Assembly (NCBI GenBank): GCA_015059785.1
Contig: SUZS01000018.1
Location: 1 to 45,095 of the forward strand
Direction: 5' to 3'
From: Rikenellaceae bacterium
GTDB lineage: Bacteria; Bacteroidota; Bacteroidia; Bacteroidales; Rikenellaceae
Length of the DNA: 45,095 bases
Part shown: one piece after another, positions 34,092-43,137 of the stretch
Layout: every line of letters starts with the position of its first letter
Position numbering within the stretch: the stretch's first letter is position 1
Translations under genes and position numbers: made by a program
Notes under the pieces: generated by a model
Database searches by the model: none
What the model saw: only the letters and a program-made list of their open reading frames with translations
Told to the model about the DNA's origin: nothing

Positions 34092-35177
34092 CTACTCTGC
34101 CTGCAGCTGCGCCTTAATAGCCTTAAAGATAGCCTCACACTCAGCCCTATCAAGACCCGACTTCACTGCTACAGCAATAAGGTCACTATAAGAGGGCTCA
34201 ATGCTGTCGTTGATTGTCGTTGTGTGAAAACCATTCAGTCCATAGCTTGGCAGAAGGTCGTAAGCGGGACTGAGTTGCCACCTATCATCCGCATAGATAA
34301 ATGCAAAGTTCTTGGCGTGGTCGTCCTTATTGCCGATAAGGTAGTTGAACACCATAAGGCGATAGAGCTTGTAGAGTTGAGCAACGCTATGGGTCAGAAG
34401 GGCGCAAACCTGGAAGATATGTAGATAATCTATGCTTGGCAGGCGATAGTCCGCACCTATAAGCCCCGCCACGCTTACGGTATGCACCTTGCCACTTGGA
34501 CTACGGTCAAAACGCTCCACACCGAAGTACTTACCCTCAAAAAGGCGCGTCTCAGGCATATCAACACCACACTTACGGGCAAGCTGCGAGTAGCGATACT
34601 CAACAGCCCCAACACTCTTTGCATCTTGCATAGCGCGAAACTTGACAAGCCACTCTCGGCCCTGATAGTGGGCAAATATCTTTGGGCGAGCACCACCGGC
34701 AGAGCCTCCACGACGCTGAAACTCATCTACACCCTCACCAGTGTAGTCATCGCTGCCAAGGATAGCCTCAGCCTCTAATGCTAAACGCTCAAAATCGGAA
34801 TACTCCTCTTGCGAAATTACGCTACGGTCTGGCCTAAACTCCAAAGCACCACGCCCCGTAGAGCCAACCAATGCCAGACGGTCAAGTAGTGTTAGAGTTG
34901 GGAGAGATACACCCTGTCGTTGCAGATACCTATCAAGAATTAGCAGACCCCAACCATCAGGCAGAGAGTCGTCAAAGACTCCAAAGCCCCCGCCAAAGGG
35001 TGTAGGCTTGGCAATAAACACACCCTCACGCAAAGGGAGTTCAAAGGGAGATATTGAGAATCCCGACCGCAACCACTGTACAGAGTACTCAAAGGCGCAC
35101 AACCTCTGCTTAGTCAGAGCCAAACGCCCAACTAATACTCCGTGATAGATAACCTCAATCTGCTTTATACTACTCAT
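34092..35177 (-). CDS. hipA: HipA-family toxin kinase
   Basis: 361 residues from ATG 35177; a longer frame to 35273 is unlikely because it runs through the antitoxin gene. The N-terminal couple-HipA region reads GRLALTKQRLCAFEYS and FGVFDDSLPDGWGLLILDRY; the kinase core has GGSAGGARPKIF (ATP loop), the catalytic NKDDHAKNFAF and the metal-binding SPAYDLLPS. All catalytic residues appear intact. HipA kinases stall translation by phosphorylating an aminoacyl-tRNA synthetase (GltX in E. coli) and are held in check by HipB. It overlaps the hipB-like gene by eight bases. Confidence 0.92.
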   Translation of the reverse strand: MSSIKQIEVIYHGVLVGRLALTKQRLCAFEYSVQWLRSGFSISPFELPLREGVFIAKPTPFGGGFGVFDDSLPDGWGLLILDRYLQRQGVSLPTLTLLDRLALVGSTGRGALEFRPDRSVISQEEYSDFERLALEAEAILGSDDYTGEGVDEFQRRGGSAGGARPKIFAHYQGREWLVKFRAMQDAKSVGAVEYRYSQLARKCGVDMPETRLFEGKYFGVERFDRSPSGKVHTVSVAGLIGADYRLPSIDYLHIFQVCALLTHSVAQLYKLYRLMVFNYLIGNKDDHAKNFAFIYADDRWQLSPAYDLLPSYGLNGFHTTTINDSIEPSYSDLIAVAVKSGLDRAECEAIFKAIKAQLQAE

Positions 35178-35487
35178 TTCTCTTACCTCGCTTTCTATTA
35201 ACACCCTGCTCGGACAACACTTGGTCAAGCGACTGATACTCTCTTTGTGCAAACAGCCCTCCGAAATCATCAAGACAATTTAGCGCAAAGCCTACCTGAA
35301 GAAGTCCGCGCAAAGATATCTCACCACTCTGCTCAAAGCGGCGATATGTCGAGAACTTAACCCCAGCACGCAGAGCCAACCCCTCCTGAGTAAGGTTGAG
35401 CTCCAAACGGCGATGTTTTACTCTATCAGCAATCTGCATAGCAACCTCAGAGGGTGTGAATATATTAAACAACAACATTTTGTTCAT
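35170..35487 (-). CDS. hipB: HipB-like helix-turn-helix antitoxin
   Basis: A 105-residue Cro/C1-type regulator. The helix-turn-helix is IADRVKHRRLELNLTQEGLA followed by AGVKFSTYRRFEQSGEISLR. A second ATG three codons in is possible. Encoded just before and overlapping hipA, it should neutralise the toxin and repress the operon, consistent with the operator-like inverted repeat upstream. A basic tail (NRKRGKRNE) ends the protein. Confidence 0.92.
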   Translation of the reverse strand: MNKMLLFNIFTPSEVAMQIADRVKHRRLELNLTQEGLALRAGVKFSTYRRFEQSGEISLRGLLQVGFALNCLDDFGGLFAQREYQSLDQVLSEQGVNRKRGKRNE

Positions 35488-35507
35488 AGACTATGTATTT
35501 CGGTACT

Positions 35508-35525
35508 AACAAATAACATATTGTT
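35508..35525 (-). promoter_or_regulatory. candidate HipB operator
   Basis: AACAA-N8-TTGTT, a perfect inverted repeat with an 8-base spacer. It lies 5 bases downstream of the -7 box, where binding would block transcription. E. coli HipB operators have the same layout (5-base arms, 8-base spacer) with different arm bases. Confidence 0.55.
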
Positions 35526-35530
35526 CCTTA

Positions 35531-35561
35531 CAAAGGTAACAATCTTTTTCTAAACAGCAAA
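35531..35561 (-). promoter_or_regulatory. consensus promoter of hipBA
   Basis: On the minus strand TTTG (complement of 35558-35561), exactly 19 bases, then TACCTTTG (complement of 35531-35538). The antitoxin ATG is 43 bases beyond the box. Confidence 0.8.
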
Positions 35562-35668
35562 ACAAATGCAACAAAATAGCGCTAAAGGGTGTAAAAAAGT
35601 CACAAAAGTGATAGATTTTCTCTCCTACTTCTCTCTATAGGTACAAAACAATTAAAAACTTGAGAATT

Positions 35669-35983
35669 ATGACTGACGAAGAGAAGCTTAAGATGTTGCT
35701 GGTAGCACTGCACCACTCATCGTTTAGAAACAAGGAGCAAATTGACAACAGCAATCAGTGTGGATGTTTTCACTGCGGTAAGATTTTCCCTGCCACTGAG
35801 GTGGTAAAGTGGTGCGACATCGACGACAAGGGTGCTCCTACTGCCGTCTGTCACCACTGCGGAACAGACTCGGTACTTGGTGACGGCTGCGGATTTACTA
35901 TCAACCACACCCTGCTCAAGCTGATGAACGACTACTTCTTTGGTGGTCGCGGATTTGACGAGGAGCCGAAGAAGCCAAATTAA
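35669..35983 (+). CDS. small zinc-ribbon protein
   Basis: 104 residues from ATG 35669; the frame opens at a TTG nine bases earlier. Two CxxC-type knuckles occur: CGCFHCGKIFPATEVVKWC and VCHHCGTDSVLGDGCG, so one or two zinc sites are likely. It is cytoplasmic with no other recognisable domain; similar proteins are annotated only as cytoplasmic or hypothetical proteins. It ends 15 bases before the ADP-ribosylglycohydrolase gene and is probably cotranscribed with it. No clear -7/-33 promoter was found upstream. Confidence 0.82.
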   Translation: MTDEEKLKMLLVALHHSSFRNKEQIDNSNQCGCFHCGKIFPATEVVKWCDIDDKGAPTAVCHHCGTDSVLGDGCGFTINHTLLKLMNDYFFGGRGFDEEPKKPN

Positions 35984-35998
35984 CAAAGTGTAAAAAAA

Positions 35999-37030
35999 AT
36001 GGAAGAGTACGAGATAAAAAATCGCATCCGAGGCTCGTTCATTGGTGGAGCTGTGGGAGATGCGCTGGGATATCCAGTAGAGTTTAAGACATATCAGAGA
36101 ATTGTATCGCTATATGGTCCGACAGGCATTACTCGCTACAGCCTAAGCCGTGAGAGCAAGGCACTTGTCAGCGACGACACACAGATGACACTCTATACCG
36201 CTTGCGGACTTATCAACGCCAATAAGATAGGTCAAAACCCCGTCGTAACCACTACCAGAGCCTATATAGAGTGGCTCTGCACTCAGGATAGCTCAACAAA
36301 GTGGCCTCTGCAGGAGTGTTGGATTACCGACCTTGAGGAGCTACACAGCCTCCGAGCACCCGGAAACACCTGCATCTCTGCACTCAAGGCTATCGTCAAT
36401 GGACAAAAGGTTCTCAACAACAGCAAGGGTTGTGGTGGCGTTATGCGCATTGCCCCTGTGGCACTCTATGGTGCATCAAGGCCGACAATAAGCCTGACTT
36501 CTCTCAACACCCTTGCGGCAGAGCTATCCCAGATTACCCACAAGCACCCACTGAGCTCAATCAGCTCGGCATTTATCAGCCACCTGATATACAGCTTGGC
36601 GACAGACGAGGAGCCTACAGAGGATTCACTGCGCGGATATGTGGGCGATGCTCTGAGGGCTGTGAGCGGTATGTTCCTTGATGATGAGCGCAATATGGAG
36701 TACTTCGCACAGCTTATTCACAGAGCTATAGTCCTTGCTCAGAATGAGGATATGGCTGAGGTTGAGGCTATTACCCTTCTTGGCGAAGGTTGGGTGGCTG
36801 AGGAGTCGGCAGCTATTGCCCTCTACTGCGCACTGCGCCACGCAGATAGCTTTGAGAGTGCTGTTGTCGCAGCTGTAAACCACTGTGGAGATAGCGACTC
36901 TACGGGTGCTATAACAGGTAATATTATGGGCGCTATGGTAGGCTATGATGCTATACCTCAATACTTTAAGGACAACCTTGAGTTGCACGATGTGATACTG
37001 AAGGTTGCCGACCAACTTTATGAATGCTAA
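35999..37030 (+). CDS. ADP-ribosylglycohydrolase (DraG-like)
   Basis: A 343-residue all-helical ADP-ribosylglycohydrolase. The first metal-binding motif is GGAVGDALGYPVEFK, the second ALVSDDTQMTLYTA, and the third HCGDSDSTGAITGNIMGA, supplying the Asp/Glu/Thr ligands of a binuclear Mg site. Members remove ADP-ribose from proteins (Arg, Ser) or act on related ribosylated small molecules. No ADP-ribosyltransferase is encoded in the window, so the substrate is unknown. The next gene starts at or just after its stop. Confidence 0.93.
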   Translation: MEEYEIKNRIRGSFIGGAVGDALGYPVEFKTYQRIVSLYGPTGITRYSLSRESKALVSDDTQMTLYTACGLINANKIGQNPVVTTTRAYIEWLCTQDSSTKWPLQECWITDLEELHSLRAPGNTCISALKAIVNGQKVLNNSKGCGGVMRIAPVALYGASRPTISLTSLNTLAAELSQITHKHPLSSISSAFISHLIYSLATDEEPTEDSLRGYVGDALRAVSGMFLDDERNMEYFAQLIHRAIVLAQNEDMAEVEAITLLGEGWVAEESAAIALYCALRHADSFESAVVAAVNHCGDSDSTGAITGNIMGAMVGYDAIPQYFKDNLELHDVILKVADQLYEC

Positions 37031-37047
37031 ACAGAAACAGACAGATT

Positions 37048-38214
37048 ATGTGGAAAAGAATTAAGAAATTTTGGTATTTTACATTGGGCGTTATCACGCT
37101 GCCCATAACCACCCTTGTTGCACTGGGCAAGCTCTTTGCCTCTTGGTACAAGAACTCAAAAAGGCTCGTTAGAATTCTCCTACTCTCGCTTGTAGGTGCA
37201 TTTGTAGCCCTTATCGCGACCGCATTTATTGTAGACTACATCGACGATATCCAGCGTCAGCGAAGACTCGAACAGAGCCACGGCACACACTATATCAGTC
37301 AGGTTTTGGAGCAGCACACCTTCTACAATAAGCCGTCGAAGATGTACAACCACAAGACTCAGAGCTATGTTATTGATACTCTGGACCATATCTTCCAGTA
37401 TCAGCTCTCTGACACGATAGTTATCTACACAGATATACGCCGCCACGACTACAACTCAAAGCGCGGATTTCTGAACATCAAGTCAGGCGAGGTTATCGTC
37501 CCTGCACGCGATTATCGCAAGGCTTGGCACTTCTCAGAGGGTCTGGCAGCAGTAGTTAAGGAGAATAAGGTGGGCTTTATCAACACCCAGGGAGAGGTTG
37601 TTATACCCTTTATCTTCGACTACGCCGAGAGTACAGAATATCTCTGGGACTTCGGATATATGTTCTACAACGGCTACTCGATTATGACCGACAGCAGCTG
37701 CAAGTTTGGCATTATCAACAAGGCGGGTCAGTGGGTCGTAGAGCCTCAGTATGACCGGATCACGGGCATTGATGAGTATGGATTTCGTAAGGTAGAACTA
37801 GATGGCAAATATGGCCTTATGAAGAGTGATGGAACTTTGGTCTACAATGTTGATTATGACGAGGTTACGGTCTACGACGGAGACAACATCGTCCTTGCAA
37901 AGAACGGCCGTAAGTGGAAGGAGAACTCAAGGGGTCAGGTCACTGCAAAAAATCTGTTTGATAGCACCAGTCCGCTAATAATCTATGCCTTAAATGCCGA
38001 TGGCGATTACGACACCATCCTCACCCCATATGTTGCCTATCAGGTGTGCGACCGCTATGGCGTAATGGATAGCCAGACGGGCGAAATTCTCTGCCCCGCA
38101 CTCTTTACCGATATCGAAATCGTAGGCAAAGAGCTGTTCGAAGTGAGCTCCGACGAGGCAGATATCCCATACTCGCTCTACCTGACTTCAAACGACCTTC
38201 GCAAGATGAGATAG
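37048..38214 (+). CDS. WG-repeat membrane protein
   Basis: 388 residues from ATG 37048; an ATG at 37024 overlapping the previous stop is equally possible and adds eight residues. Two hydrophobic segments lie at the N-terminus (WYFTLGVITLPITTLVAL and VRILLLSLVGAFVALIATAF). The rest carries WG (KWG) beta repeats: GFLNIKSGEVIVPARDY, VGFINTQGEVVIPFIFDYAE, FGIINKAGQWVVEPQYDRI, YGLMKSDGTLVYNVDYDEV and a final YGVMDSQTGEILCPALFTDI. WG repeats make a beta structure of unknown binding function. Cotranscription with the glycohydrolase gene is likely. Confidence 0.88.
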   Translation: MWKRIKKFWYFTLGVITLPITTLVALGKLFASWYKNSKRLVRILLLSLVGAFVALIATAFIVDYIDDIQRQRRLEQSHGTHYISQVLEQHTFYNKPSKMYNHKTQSYVIDTLDHIFQYQLSDTIVIYTDIRRHDYNSKRGFLNIKSGEVIVPARDYRKAWHFSEGLAAVVKENKVGFINTQGEVVIPFIFDYAESTEYLWDFGYMFYNGYSIMTDSSCKFGIINKAGQWVVEPQYDRITGIDEYGFRKVELDGKYGLMKSDGTLVYNVDYDEVTVYDGDNIVLAKNGRKWKENSRGQVTAKNLFDSTSPLIIYALNADGDYDTILTPYVAYQVCDRYGVMDSQTGEILCPALFTDIEIVGKELFEVSSDEADIPYSLYLTSNDLRKMR

Positions 38215-38227
38215 CAAGAGTGCAGAG

Positions 38228-38270
38228 AGTGACGACTGACGAATATATAGGGATTTCGTCAGTCGTCACT
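38228..38270 (+). terminator. perfect 16-bp hairpin
   Basis: AGTGACGACTGACGAA (38228-38243) and its exact complement (38255-38270) flank an 11-base loop. The T tract after it is poor (TATGTGTTCTTTC), so termination may be bidirectional or Rho-independent by stem strength alone. Confidence 0.65.
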
Positions 38271-38312
38271 TATGTGTTCTTTCATCTACCCCCTTATTTT
38301 TCTAAAGAAAAA

Positions 38313-38344
38313 TTTGGTGGTTTCGTTTTGTTTTTGTACTTTTG
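38313..38344 (+). promoter_or_regulatory. promoter of the rimP-nusA-infB operon
   Basis: TTTG at 38313-38316, 20 bases, then TACTTTTG at 38337-38344. The message would have a leader of about 73 bases. Confidence 0.7.
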
Positions 38345-38360
38345 TGCTGTGAACGAGTGT

Positions 38361-38381
38361 AGGGGGACGGTGAGTCCCCTT
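38361..38381 (+). promoter_or_regulatory. hairpin in the rimP leader
   Basis: AGGGGGAC (38361-38368) pairs with GTCCCCTT (38374-38381) around GGTGA, followed by ATTTTGTAT. Its form is that of a small attenuator within the operon leader. NusA, encoded second in this operon, influences such structures; feedback is inferred only. Confidence 0.5.
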
Positions 38382-38420
38382 ATTTTGTATCAGTATTGAA
38401 ATAAATATTTTTATAACGCT

Positions 38421-38885
38421 ATGGATATCAGTAAGTTAGTAGAAGTAGTAGAGAATCATCTTTCGGGCAGTGATGTCTTTGTGGTGGAGTGTCAGTGCTC
38501 GCCTTCGAACGACATAACCCTTATTTTGGATGCGGACAGCAGGGTGACAATAGACACTTGTGTGGCTGTTTCGCGTGCTGTGGACGAGGTTTTTGACCGC
38601 GACATTGAGGATTTCTCGCTTACCGTAACCAGTGCGGGCATTGGAGAGCCACTCAAGCTATTGCGTCAGTATCAGAAGATTGTCGGCTCGGCGGTAGAGG
38701 TGCTTCTTAAGGACGGCATAAAGATTTTGGGCACTTTGGACTCTGCCACAGCTGAGGGCATTGTTCTCTCCTACGACGAGAAGGTTGCTGTTGAGGGTCG
38801 CAAGCGCAAGGAGCTACAGCACATTGTGCGCACCATTGCCTTCAGTGACATCAAGAGCGCAAAGGAGTATTTAGATTACAAATAA
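38421..38885 (+). CDS. rimP: ribosome maturation factor RimP
   Basis: 154 residues, usual length. The N-terminal domain has DVFVVECQCSPSNDITLILD, TIDTCVAVSRAVDEVFDRD and the conserved DFSLTVTSAGIGEPLK (family consensus YxLEVSSPGLxRPL, here degenerate as common in Bacteroidota). The C-terminal SH3-like part follows. It assists 30S subunit assembly. First gene of the conserved rimP-nusA-infB operon, 24 bases before nusA. Confidence 0.93.
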   Translation: MDISKLVEVVENHLSGSDVFVVECQCSPSNDITLILDADSRVTIDTCVAVSRAVDEVFDRDIEDFSLTVTSAGIGEPLKLLRQYQKIVGSAVEVLLKDGIKILGTLDSATAEGIVLSYDEKVAVEGRKRKELQHIVRTIAFSDIKSAKEYLDYK

Positions 38886-38909
38886 TTAACAATATAAAAA
38901 GTCAAAGCA

Positions 38910-40151
38910 ATGAACAACTTAAACCTTATCAGCAACTTTGCGGAGTTCAAAGAGCTGAAGAACATTGACAAGTCGATAATGATTGAGGTTCTTGAGGATG
39001 TGTTCCGTCACGCGTTGCAGAAGCAGTATGGCACAGACGAGAATTTCGATGTTATCATCAACGCCGACAAGGGCGACCTTGAGATTTGGCGCAACCGTGT
39101 AGTTGTTGCCGACGAGGATTTTGAGGATGATGTACGCGAGATTTCTCTGTCACAGATTCAGGCCATAGACCCCTCATACGAGGTGGGCGATGAGTACACC
39201 GACCCAATCACTTTTGACTCTTTTGGTCGTCGTGCTGTGCTCTCACTGCGTCAGAACCTTGCATCGCGCATCCTTGACCTTGAGAAGGCGAACATCTACG
39301 AGAAGTATCGCGACCGCGTAGGTCAGATTGTCACTGGCGAGATTTACCAGGTGTGGAAGAAGGAGGTGCTCATCCTTGATGACGAGGAGAACGAGCTTAT
39401 CCTGCCTCGCGCAGAGCAAATTCCTGGCGAGTTCTACCACAAGGGCGACACGCTGAAGGCTATCGTTAAGAGCGTGGAGATGAACAACAACCAGCCACGC
39501 ATCATCCTCTCGCGTACCGCAAATCAGTTCCTTGAGCGACTCTTTGAGGCTGAGGTTCCAGAGATTTACGACGGCCTTATCACAATCAAGAAGATTGCCC
39601 GCATACCAGGCGAGCGAGCAAAGGTTGCCGTAGAGTCTTACGACGAGCGCATTGACCCTGTAGGCTCCTGCGTGGGTATGAAGGGTGCGCGTATCTACAC
39701 CATTGTGCGCGAGCTGCATAACGAGAATATCGATGTTATCAACTACACCTCAAACACCAAGTTGCTCATCCAGCGTTCACTCAACCCAGCCAAGCCTACC
39801 GAGATTATCGTAGACGAGGAGCGTATGACCGCCTCAGTATACCTCGACCCAGACCAGGTGTCACTTGCCATTGGTAAGGGCGGTCTGAATATCAAGCTCT
39901 CGAAGATGCTCACAGGCTACAACATCGATGTCTACCGCAACATTGAGGGTGGCGACTTCCCACTCACCGAGTTTGCCGATGTTATTGAGGGCTGGCAGAT
40001 TGAGGCCCTCTCAGCCGTAGGTCTTGACCGCGCAAAGGCTGTTGTAGCCCTCACTGCCGAGGAGATTGCCGAGCGTGCCGACCTTGAGGTAGAGCAGGCA
40101 GAGGCTATCATCGCGACCCTGAACCGCGAGCTGGAGCAGAGCGAGGAGTAA
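38910..40151 (+). CDS. nusA: transcription termination/antitermination factor NusA
   Basis: A 413-residue NusA. It has the N-terminal polymerase-binding domain (MIEVLEDVFRHALQKQYG), an S1 domain (IVTGEIYQVWKKEVLILDD), then KH1 (DPVGSCVGMKGARIYTIVRE) and KH2 (QVSLAIGKGGLNIKLSKML). One C-terminal acidic repeat-like helix-hairpin region follows (GLDRAKAVVALTAEEIAERA). It controls pausing, termination and rRNA antitermination. It lies between rimP and infB as in most bacteria. Confidence 0.97.
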   Translation: MNNLNLISNFAEFKELKNIDKSIMIEVLEDVFRHALQKQYGTDENFDVIINADKGDLEIWRNRVVVADEDFEDDVREISLSQIQAIDPSYEVGDEYTDPITFDSFGRRAVLSLRQNLASRILDLEKANIYEKYRDRVGQIVTGEIYQVWKKEVLILDDEENELILPRAEQIPGEFYHKGDTLKAIVKSVEMNNNQPRIILSRTANQFLERLFEAEVPEIYDGLITIKKIARIPGERAKVAVESYDERIDPVGSCVGMKGARIYTIVRELHNENIDVINYTSNTKLLIQRSLNPAKPTEIIVDEERMTASVYLDPDQVSLAIGKGGLNIKLSKMLTGYNIDVYRNIEGGDFPLTEFADVIEGWQIEALSAVGLDRAKAVVALTAEEIAERADLEVEQAEAIIATLNRELEQSEE

Positions 40152-40155
40152 TCCC

Positions 40156-40220
40156 GGGCGGGAGTAGTCCGAGGGGGAGTAGTCCGAAGGGCGAGTTCTT
40201 GAAGGGCGAGAGTCCGAGGG
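40156..40220 (+). repeat. short GC-rich tandem repeat between nusA and infB
   Basis: Four imperfect units of 15-17 bases: GGGCGGGAGTAGTCCGA, GGGGGAGTAGTCCGAA, GGGCGAGTTCTTGAA and GGGCGAGAGTCCGAGG. It follows the nusA stop directly and is untranslated. Confidence 0.7.
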
Positions 40221-40233
40221 GCTATATCCTGTC

Positions 40234-40286
40234 CAATGTTCCCCGACATCTTGTTACGAGATGAAAGTCGTAACGCCAAAACATTG
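40234..40286 (+). promoter_or_regulatory. structured leader of infB
   Basis: CAATGTT (40234-40240) pairs with AACATTG (40280-40286), enclosing two competing hairpins: CGACATCT with AGATG/GTCG, and GTTACGA with TCGTAAC. No promoter of the consensus type is seen, so this is an intra-operon structure. Confidence 0.45.
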
Positions 40287-40307
40287 TCAAACGAAAAAAA
40301 GTAATAT

Positions 40308-43049
40308 ATGGAGAACAAAAACTTACGCCTCATACGCGTTGCCAAGGAGTTTAAGGTGGGACTGAATACCCTGACAGACTTCTTGCGCAAGAAGGGTGTA
40401 GCTACAGATGGCTCACCAAATTCACAGATTAGTGGCGAGGCATATGCTCTTGTAGAGAAGGAGTTTGGTGCAAACCGTGCCTCAGCAGCCAGCCGAGACA
40501 GCATCCGCGAGAAGATGTCTACAAAGAAACAGACTATCTCTATTGAGGAGCCTAAGCCAGAGCCAAAGCGTAATATTGAGGTTCGCGACCAGATACCTCA
40601 GCAGCCACGCATCGTGGGCAAGGTAGAGCTTGACAAGCACGGCAATGTGGTTAAGCCACAGCCAAAGGCTGAGACTCCAAAGCCAGAGGTTGAGGCACCA
40701 AAGCCACAGCCTGCACCACAGCCAAAGCCACAGTCTGCTTCACAGCAGCCAAAGGCTCAACCAGCACCGCAGCCGCAGCCTGCTCCAGAGCCAAAGCCGC
40801 AGCCTGCTCCGCAGCCAAAGGCTGATGCTCCACAGCAGAGCGCACAGAGCAGTGACAACCGTCCAGGTGCACAGTTCCGCCCTACCGAGGCTCCTACGCT
40901 GAGTGGCCCTCAGATTTTGGGCAAGATGGATGTTACCGGTATGGTTCCAGGTGGCAAGCACCGCCGCAAGAAGGTGACTCAGGAGAAGGTGGACATCACC
41001 CGTCAGCAACCACAGCAGGGTGGCGGTGGCAAGAAGAAGCACCAGGAGGCGCGCAATAACAACAATAACCCACAGCAGCCACAGCAGAGTGGTGGCGGCA
41101 AGAAGAAGCACGGCAAGCCACAGCCAAAGCCTGTAGTTCGTCCAGAGGTATCTGACGAGGAGGTATCAAAGCAGGTTAAGGACACCCTTGCACGCCTTAC
41201 AGCTAAGGGCGCGAAGAGTAAGGGTGCTAAGTACCGCAAGGAGAAGCGTGATGAGGTTCGCGAGCGTATGAACGAGGCTGTAGAGCGCGAGGAGATGGAG
41301 CGCAAGATACTGAAAGTCACTGAGTTTGTGACCGTAAGTGAGCTTGCGACAATGATGAATGTCTCGCCTATGGATGTTATCTCGGCTTGTATGAACCTCG
41401 GACTTATGGTATCTATCAACCAGCGTCTTGATGCTGAGGCACTTGTGGTTGTTGCTGAGGAGTTTGGCTTTACCACTGAGTTTGTCTCTGTTGAGATTCA
41501 GGAGGCTATTGGCGACGAGGAGGTAGATGCTGAGGAGGACCTTGTACCACGCCCACCTATCGTTACTGTTATGGGTCATGTGGACCACGGTAAGACCTCA
41601 CTGCTTGATAATATCCGTAAGACCAATGTAATCGCTGGCGAGGCGGGAGGTATCACACAGCATATCGGTGCATACTCCGTTGAGCTTAACGGTCAGAAGA
41701 TTACCTTCCTTGATACCCCAGGTCACGAGGCCTTTACCGCTATGCGTGCCCGTGGCGCTAAGATTACCGATGTGGCTATTATCATCGTTGCTGCGGACGA
41801 CAGCGTGATGCCTCAGACCATTGAGGCTATCAACCACGCACAGGCTGCGGGTGTACCTATGGTCTTTGCAATCAACAAGATTGATAAGCCTGCTGCTAAT
41901 GTAGAGCGCATTAAGGAGCAGCTGGCGGGTATGAACTACCTTGTTGAGGATTGGGGTGGTAAGTACCAGAGTCAGGATGTATCAGCAAAGCAGGGACTCA
42001 ACCTTGACAAGCTGCTTGAGAAGGTACTCCTTGAGGCTGAGCTTCTTGAGCTGAAGGCTAATCCAAACAAGAGAGCCAAGGGTGCTGTTATTGAGTCTAC
42101 ACTGGACAAGGGTCGTGGTTATGTTGCCACAGTGCTTGTTCAGGATGGAACACTGCGCGTGGGCGATGTAGTGCTCTCTGGAACATATACAGGCCGTGTG
42201 AAGGCTATGTTTGACGAGAATGGTAAGAAGGTCACAGCAGCAGGACCTGCCACACCAGTTCAGCTTCTTGGTCTGAATGGCGCACCACAGGCGGGAGACT
42301 CTTTTAATGTTATGGAGGACGACCGCTCGGCTCGTGAGATTGCCAATAAGCGTGAGCAGCTTCAGCGTATGCAGGGCATTATGACCCAGAAGCATGTTAC
42401 TCTGGACGAGATTGGCCGCCGTATTGCTATCGGCTCATTCAAGGAGCTCAATATCATCGTCAAGGGAGATGTGGATGGCTCTGTTGAGGCTATGTCAGGT
42501 TCACTTATCAAGCTATCAAAGGAGAGTGTTCAGGTAAATGTTATCCACGCCGCTGTGGGTCAGATTTCCGAGAGCGATGTACTGCTTGCAACAGCCTCTA
42601 ACGCCATTATCGTCGGCTTCCAGGTTCGTCCATCAGCCGCTGCACGCCGTCTGGCAGAGAAGGAGGAGATTGAAATCCGCCTCTACTCTATCATCTACGA
42701 CGCCATTAACGAGATTAAGGACGCTATTGAGGGTATGCTTGAGCCAGTGATGAAGGAGGAGATTGTCTGCTCTATTGAGGTTCTTGAGACCTTCAAGATT
42801 TCCAAGGTCGGCACTATCGCAGGTGGTATTGTCCGCGAGGGTAAGATTACCCGTCACACCCCTATCCGCGTAATCCGCGACGGTATCGTTATCCACACAG
42901 GCCGTCTGGGTAGCCTCAAGCGATTTAAGGACGATGTTAAGGAGGTTGTATCGGGTCAGGACTGCGGACTTAACATTGAGTCATACAACGACATCAAGAT
43001 TGGCGATATCATCGAGGGCTACGAGCAGGTAGAGGTAAAGCGCAAGTAA
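40308..43049 (+). CDS. infB: translation initiation factor IF-2
   Basis: A 913-residue IF-2. The N-terminal IF2N-type helix pair ([20 protein letters not shown]) is followed by a long Pro/Gln/Ala/Lys-rich unstructured region (about 80-290), a second IF2N (ESVTVSELA-like, [17 protein letters not shown]), and the GTPase domain with G1 [11 protein letters not shown]3 DTPGHE and G4 NKID. Domains II, III and IV ([20 protein letters not shown]) end the protein. It brings fMet-tRNA to the 30S subunit. Third gene of its operon. Confidence 0.98.
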   Translation: MENKNLRLIRVAKEFKVGLNTLTDFLRKKGVATDGSPNSQISGEAYALVEKEFGANRASAASRDSIREKMSTKKQTISIEEPKPEPKRNIEVRDQIPQQPRIVGKVELDKHGNVVKPQPKAETPKPEVEAPKPQPAPQPKPQSASQQPKAQPAPQPQPAPEPKPQPAPQPKADAPQQSAQSSDNRPGAQFRPTEAPTLSGPQILGKMDVTGMVPGGKHRRKKVTQEKVDITRQQPQQGGGGKKKHQEARNNNNNPQQPQQSGGGKKKHGKPQPKPVVRPEVSDEEVSKQVKDTLARLTAKGAKSKGAKYRKEKRDEVRERMNEAVEREEMERKILKVTEFVTVSELATMMNVSPMDVISACMNLGLMVSINQRLDAEALVVVAEEFGFTTEFVSVEIQEAIGDEEVDAEEDLVPRPPIVTVMGHVDHGKTSLLDNIRKTNVIAGEAGGITQHIGAYSVELNGQKITFLDTPGHEAFTAMRARGAKITDVAIIIVAADDSVMPQTIEAINHAQAAGVPMVFAINKIDKPAANVERIKEQLAGMNYLVEDWGGKYQSQDVSAKQGLNLDKLLEKVLLEAELLELKANPNKRAKGAVIESTLDKGRGYVATVLVQDGTLRVGDVVLSGTYTGRVKAMFDENGKKVTAAGPATPVQLLGLNGAPQAGDSFNVMEDDRSAREIANKREQLQRMQGIMTQKHVTLDEIGRRIAIGSFKELNIIVKGDVDGSVEAMSGSLIKLSKESVQVNVIHAAVGQISESDVLLATASNAIIVGFQVRPSAAARRLAEKEEIEIRLYSIIYDAINEIKDAIEGMLEPVMKEEIVCSIEVLETFKISKVGTIAGGIVREGKITRHTPIRVIRDGIVIHTGRLGSLKRFKDDVKEVVSGQDCGLNIESYNDIKIGDIIEGYEQVEVKRK

Positions 43050-43093
43050 AAGTTGTATAAAATAATTTCGCAAACAAATATTAAACAACTTTT
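43048..43093 (+). terminator. weak hairpin after infB
   Basis: AAAAGTTGT (43048-43056) is complementary to ACAACTTTT (43085-43093) with an A/T-rich 28-base interval. A possible terminator spanning the infB stop codon. Confidence 0.4.
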
Positions 43094-43137
43094 GTAAGAA
43101 CATATTAACAAACAACCTAACTAAATAATTTAGAGCT

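Noticed and set aside
35178..35273. N-terminal extension of HipA
   Set aside because: It would lie entirely in the antitoxin gene; homologous HipA proteins begin near the KQIEVIYHG segment, supported by an ATG at 35177.
39932..40504. Minus-strand frame across nusA, the gap and infB
   Set aside because: It crosses two well-supported genes on the other strand and has no recognisable domain or start signal.
43055..43100. Possible -7 box (AACTTTTG) before the CoA-transferase gene
   Set aside because: It lacks the initial TA of TAnnTTTG and has no TTTG at the right distance; the true promoter could not be located.
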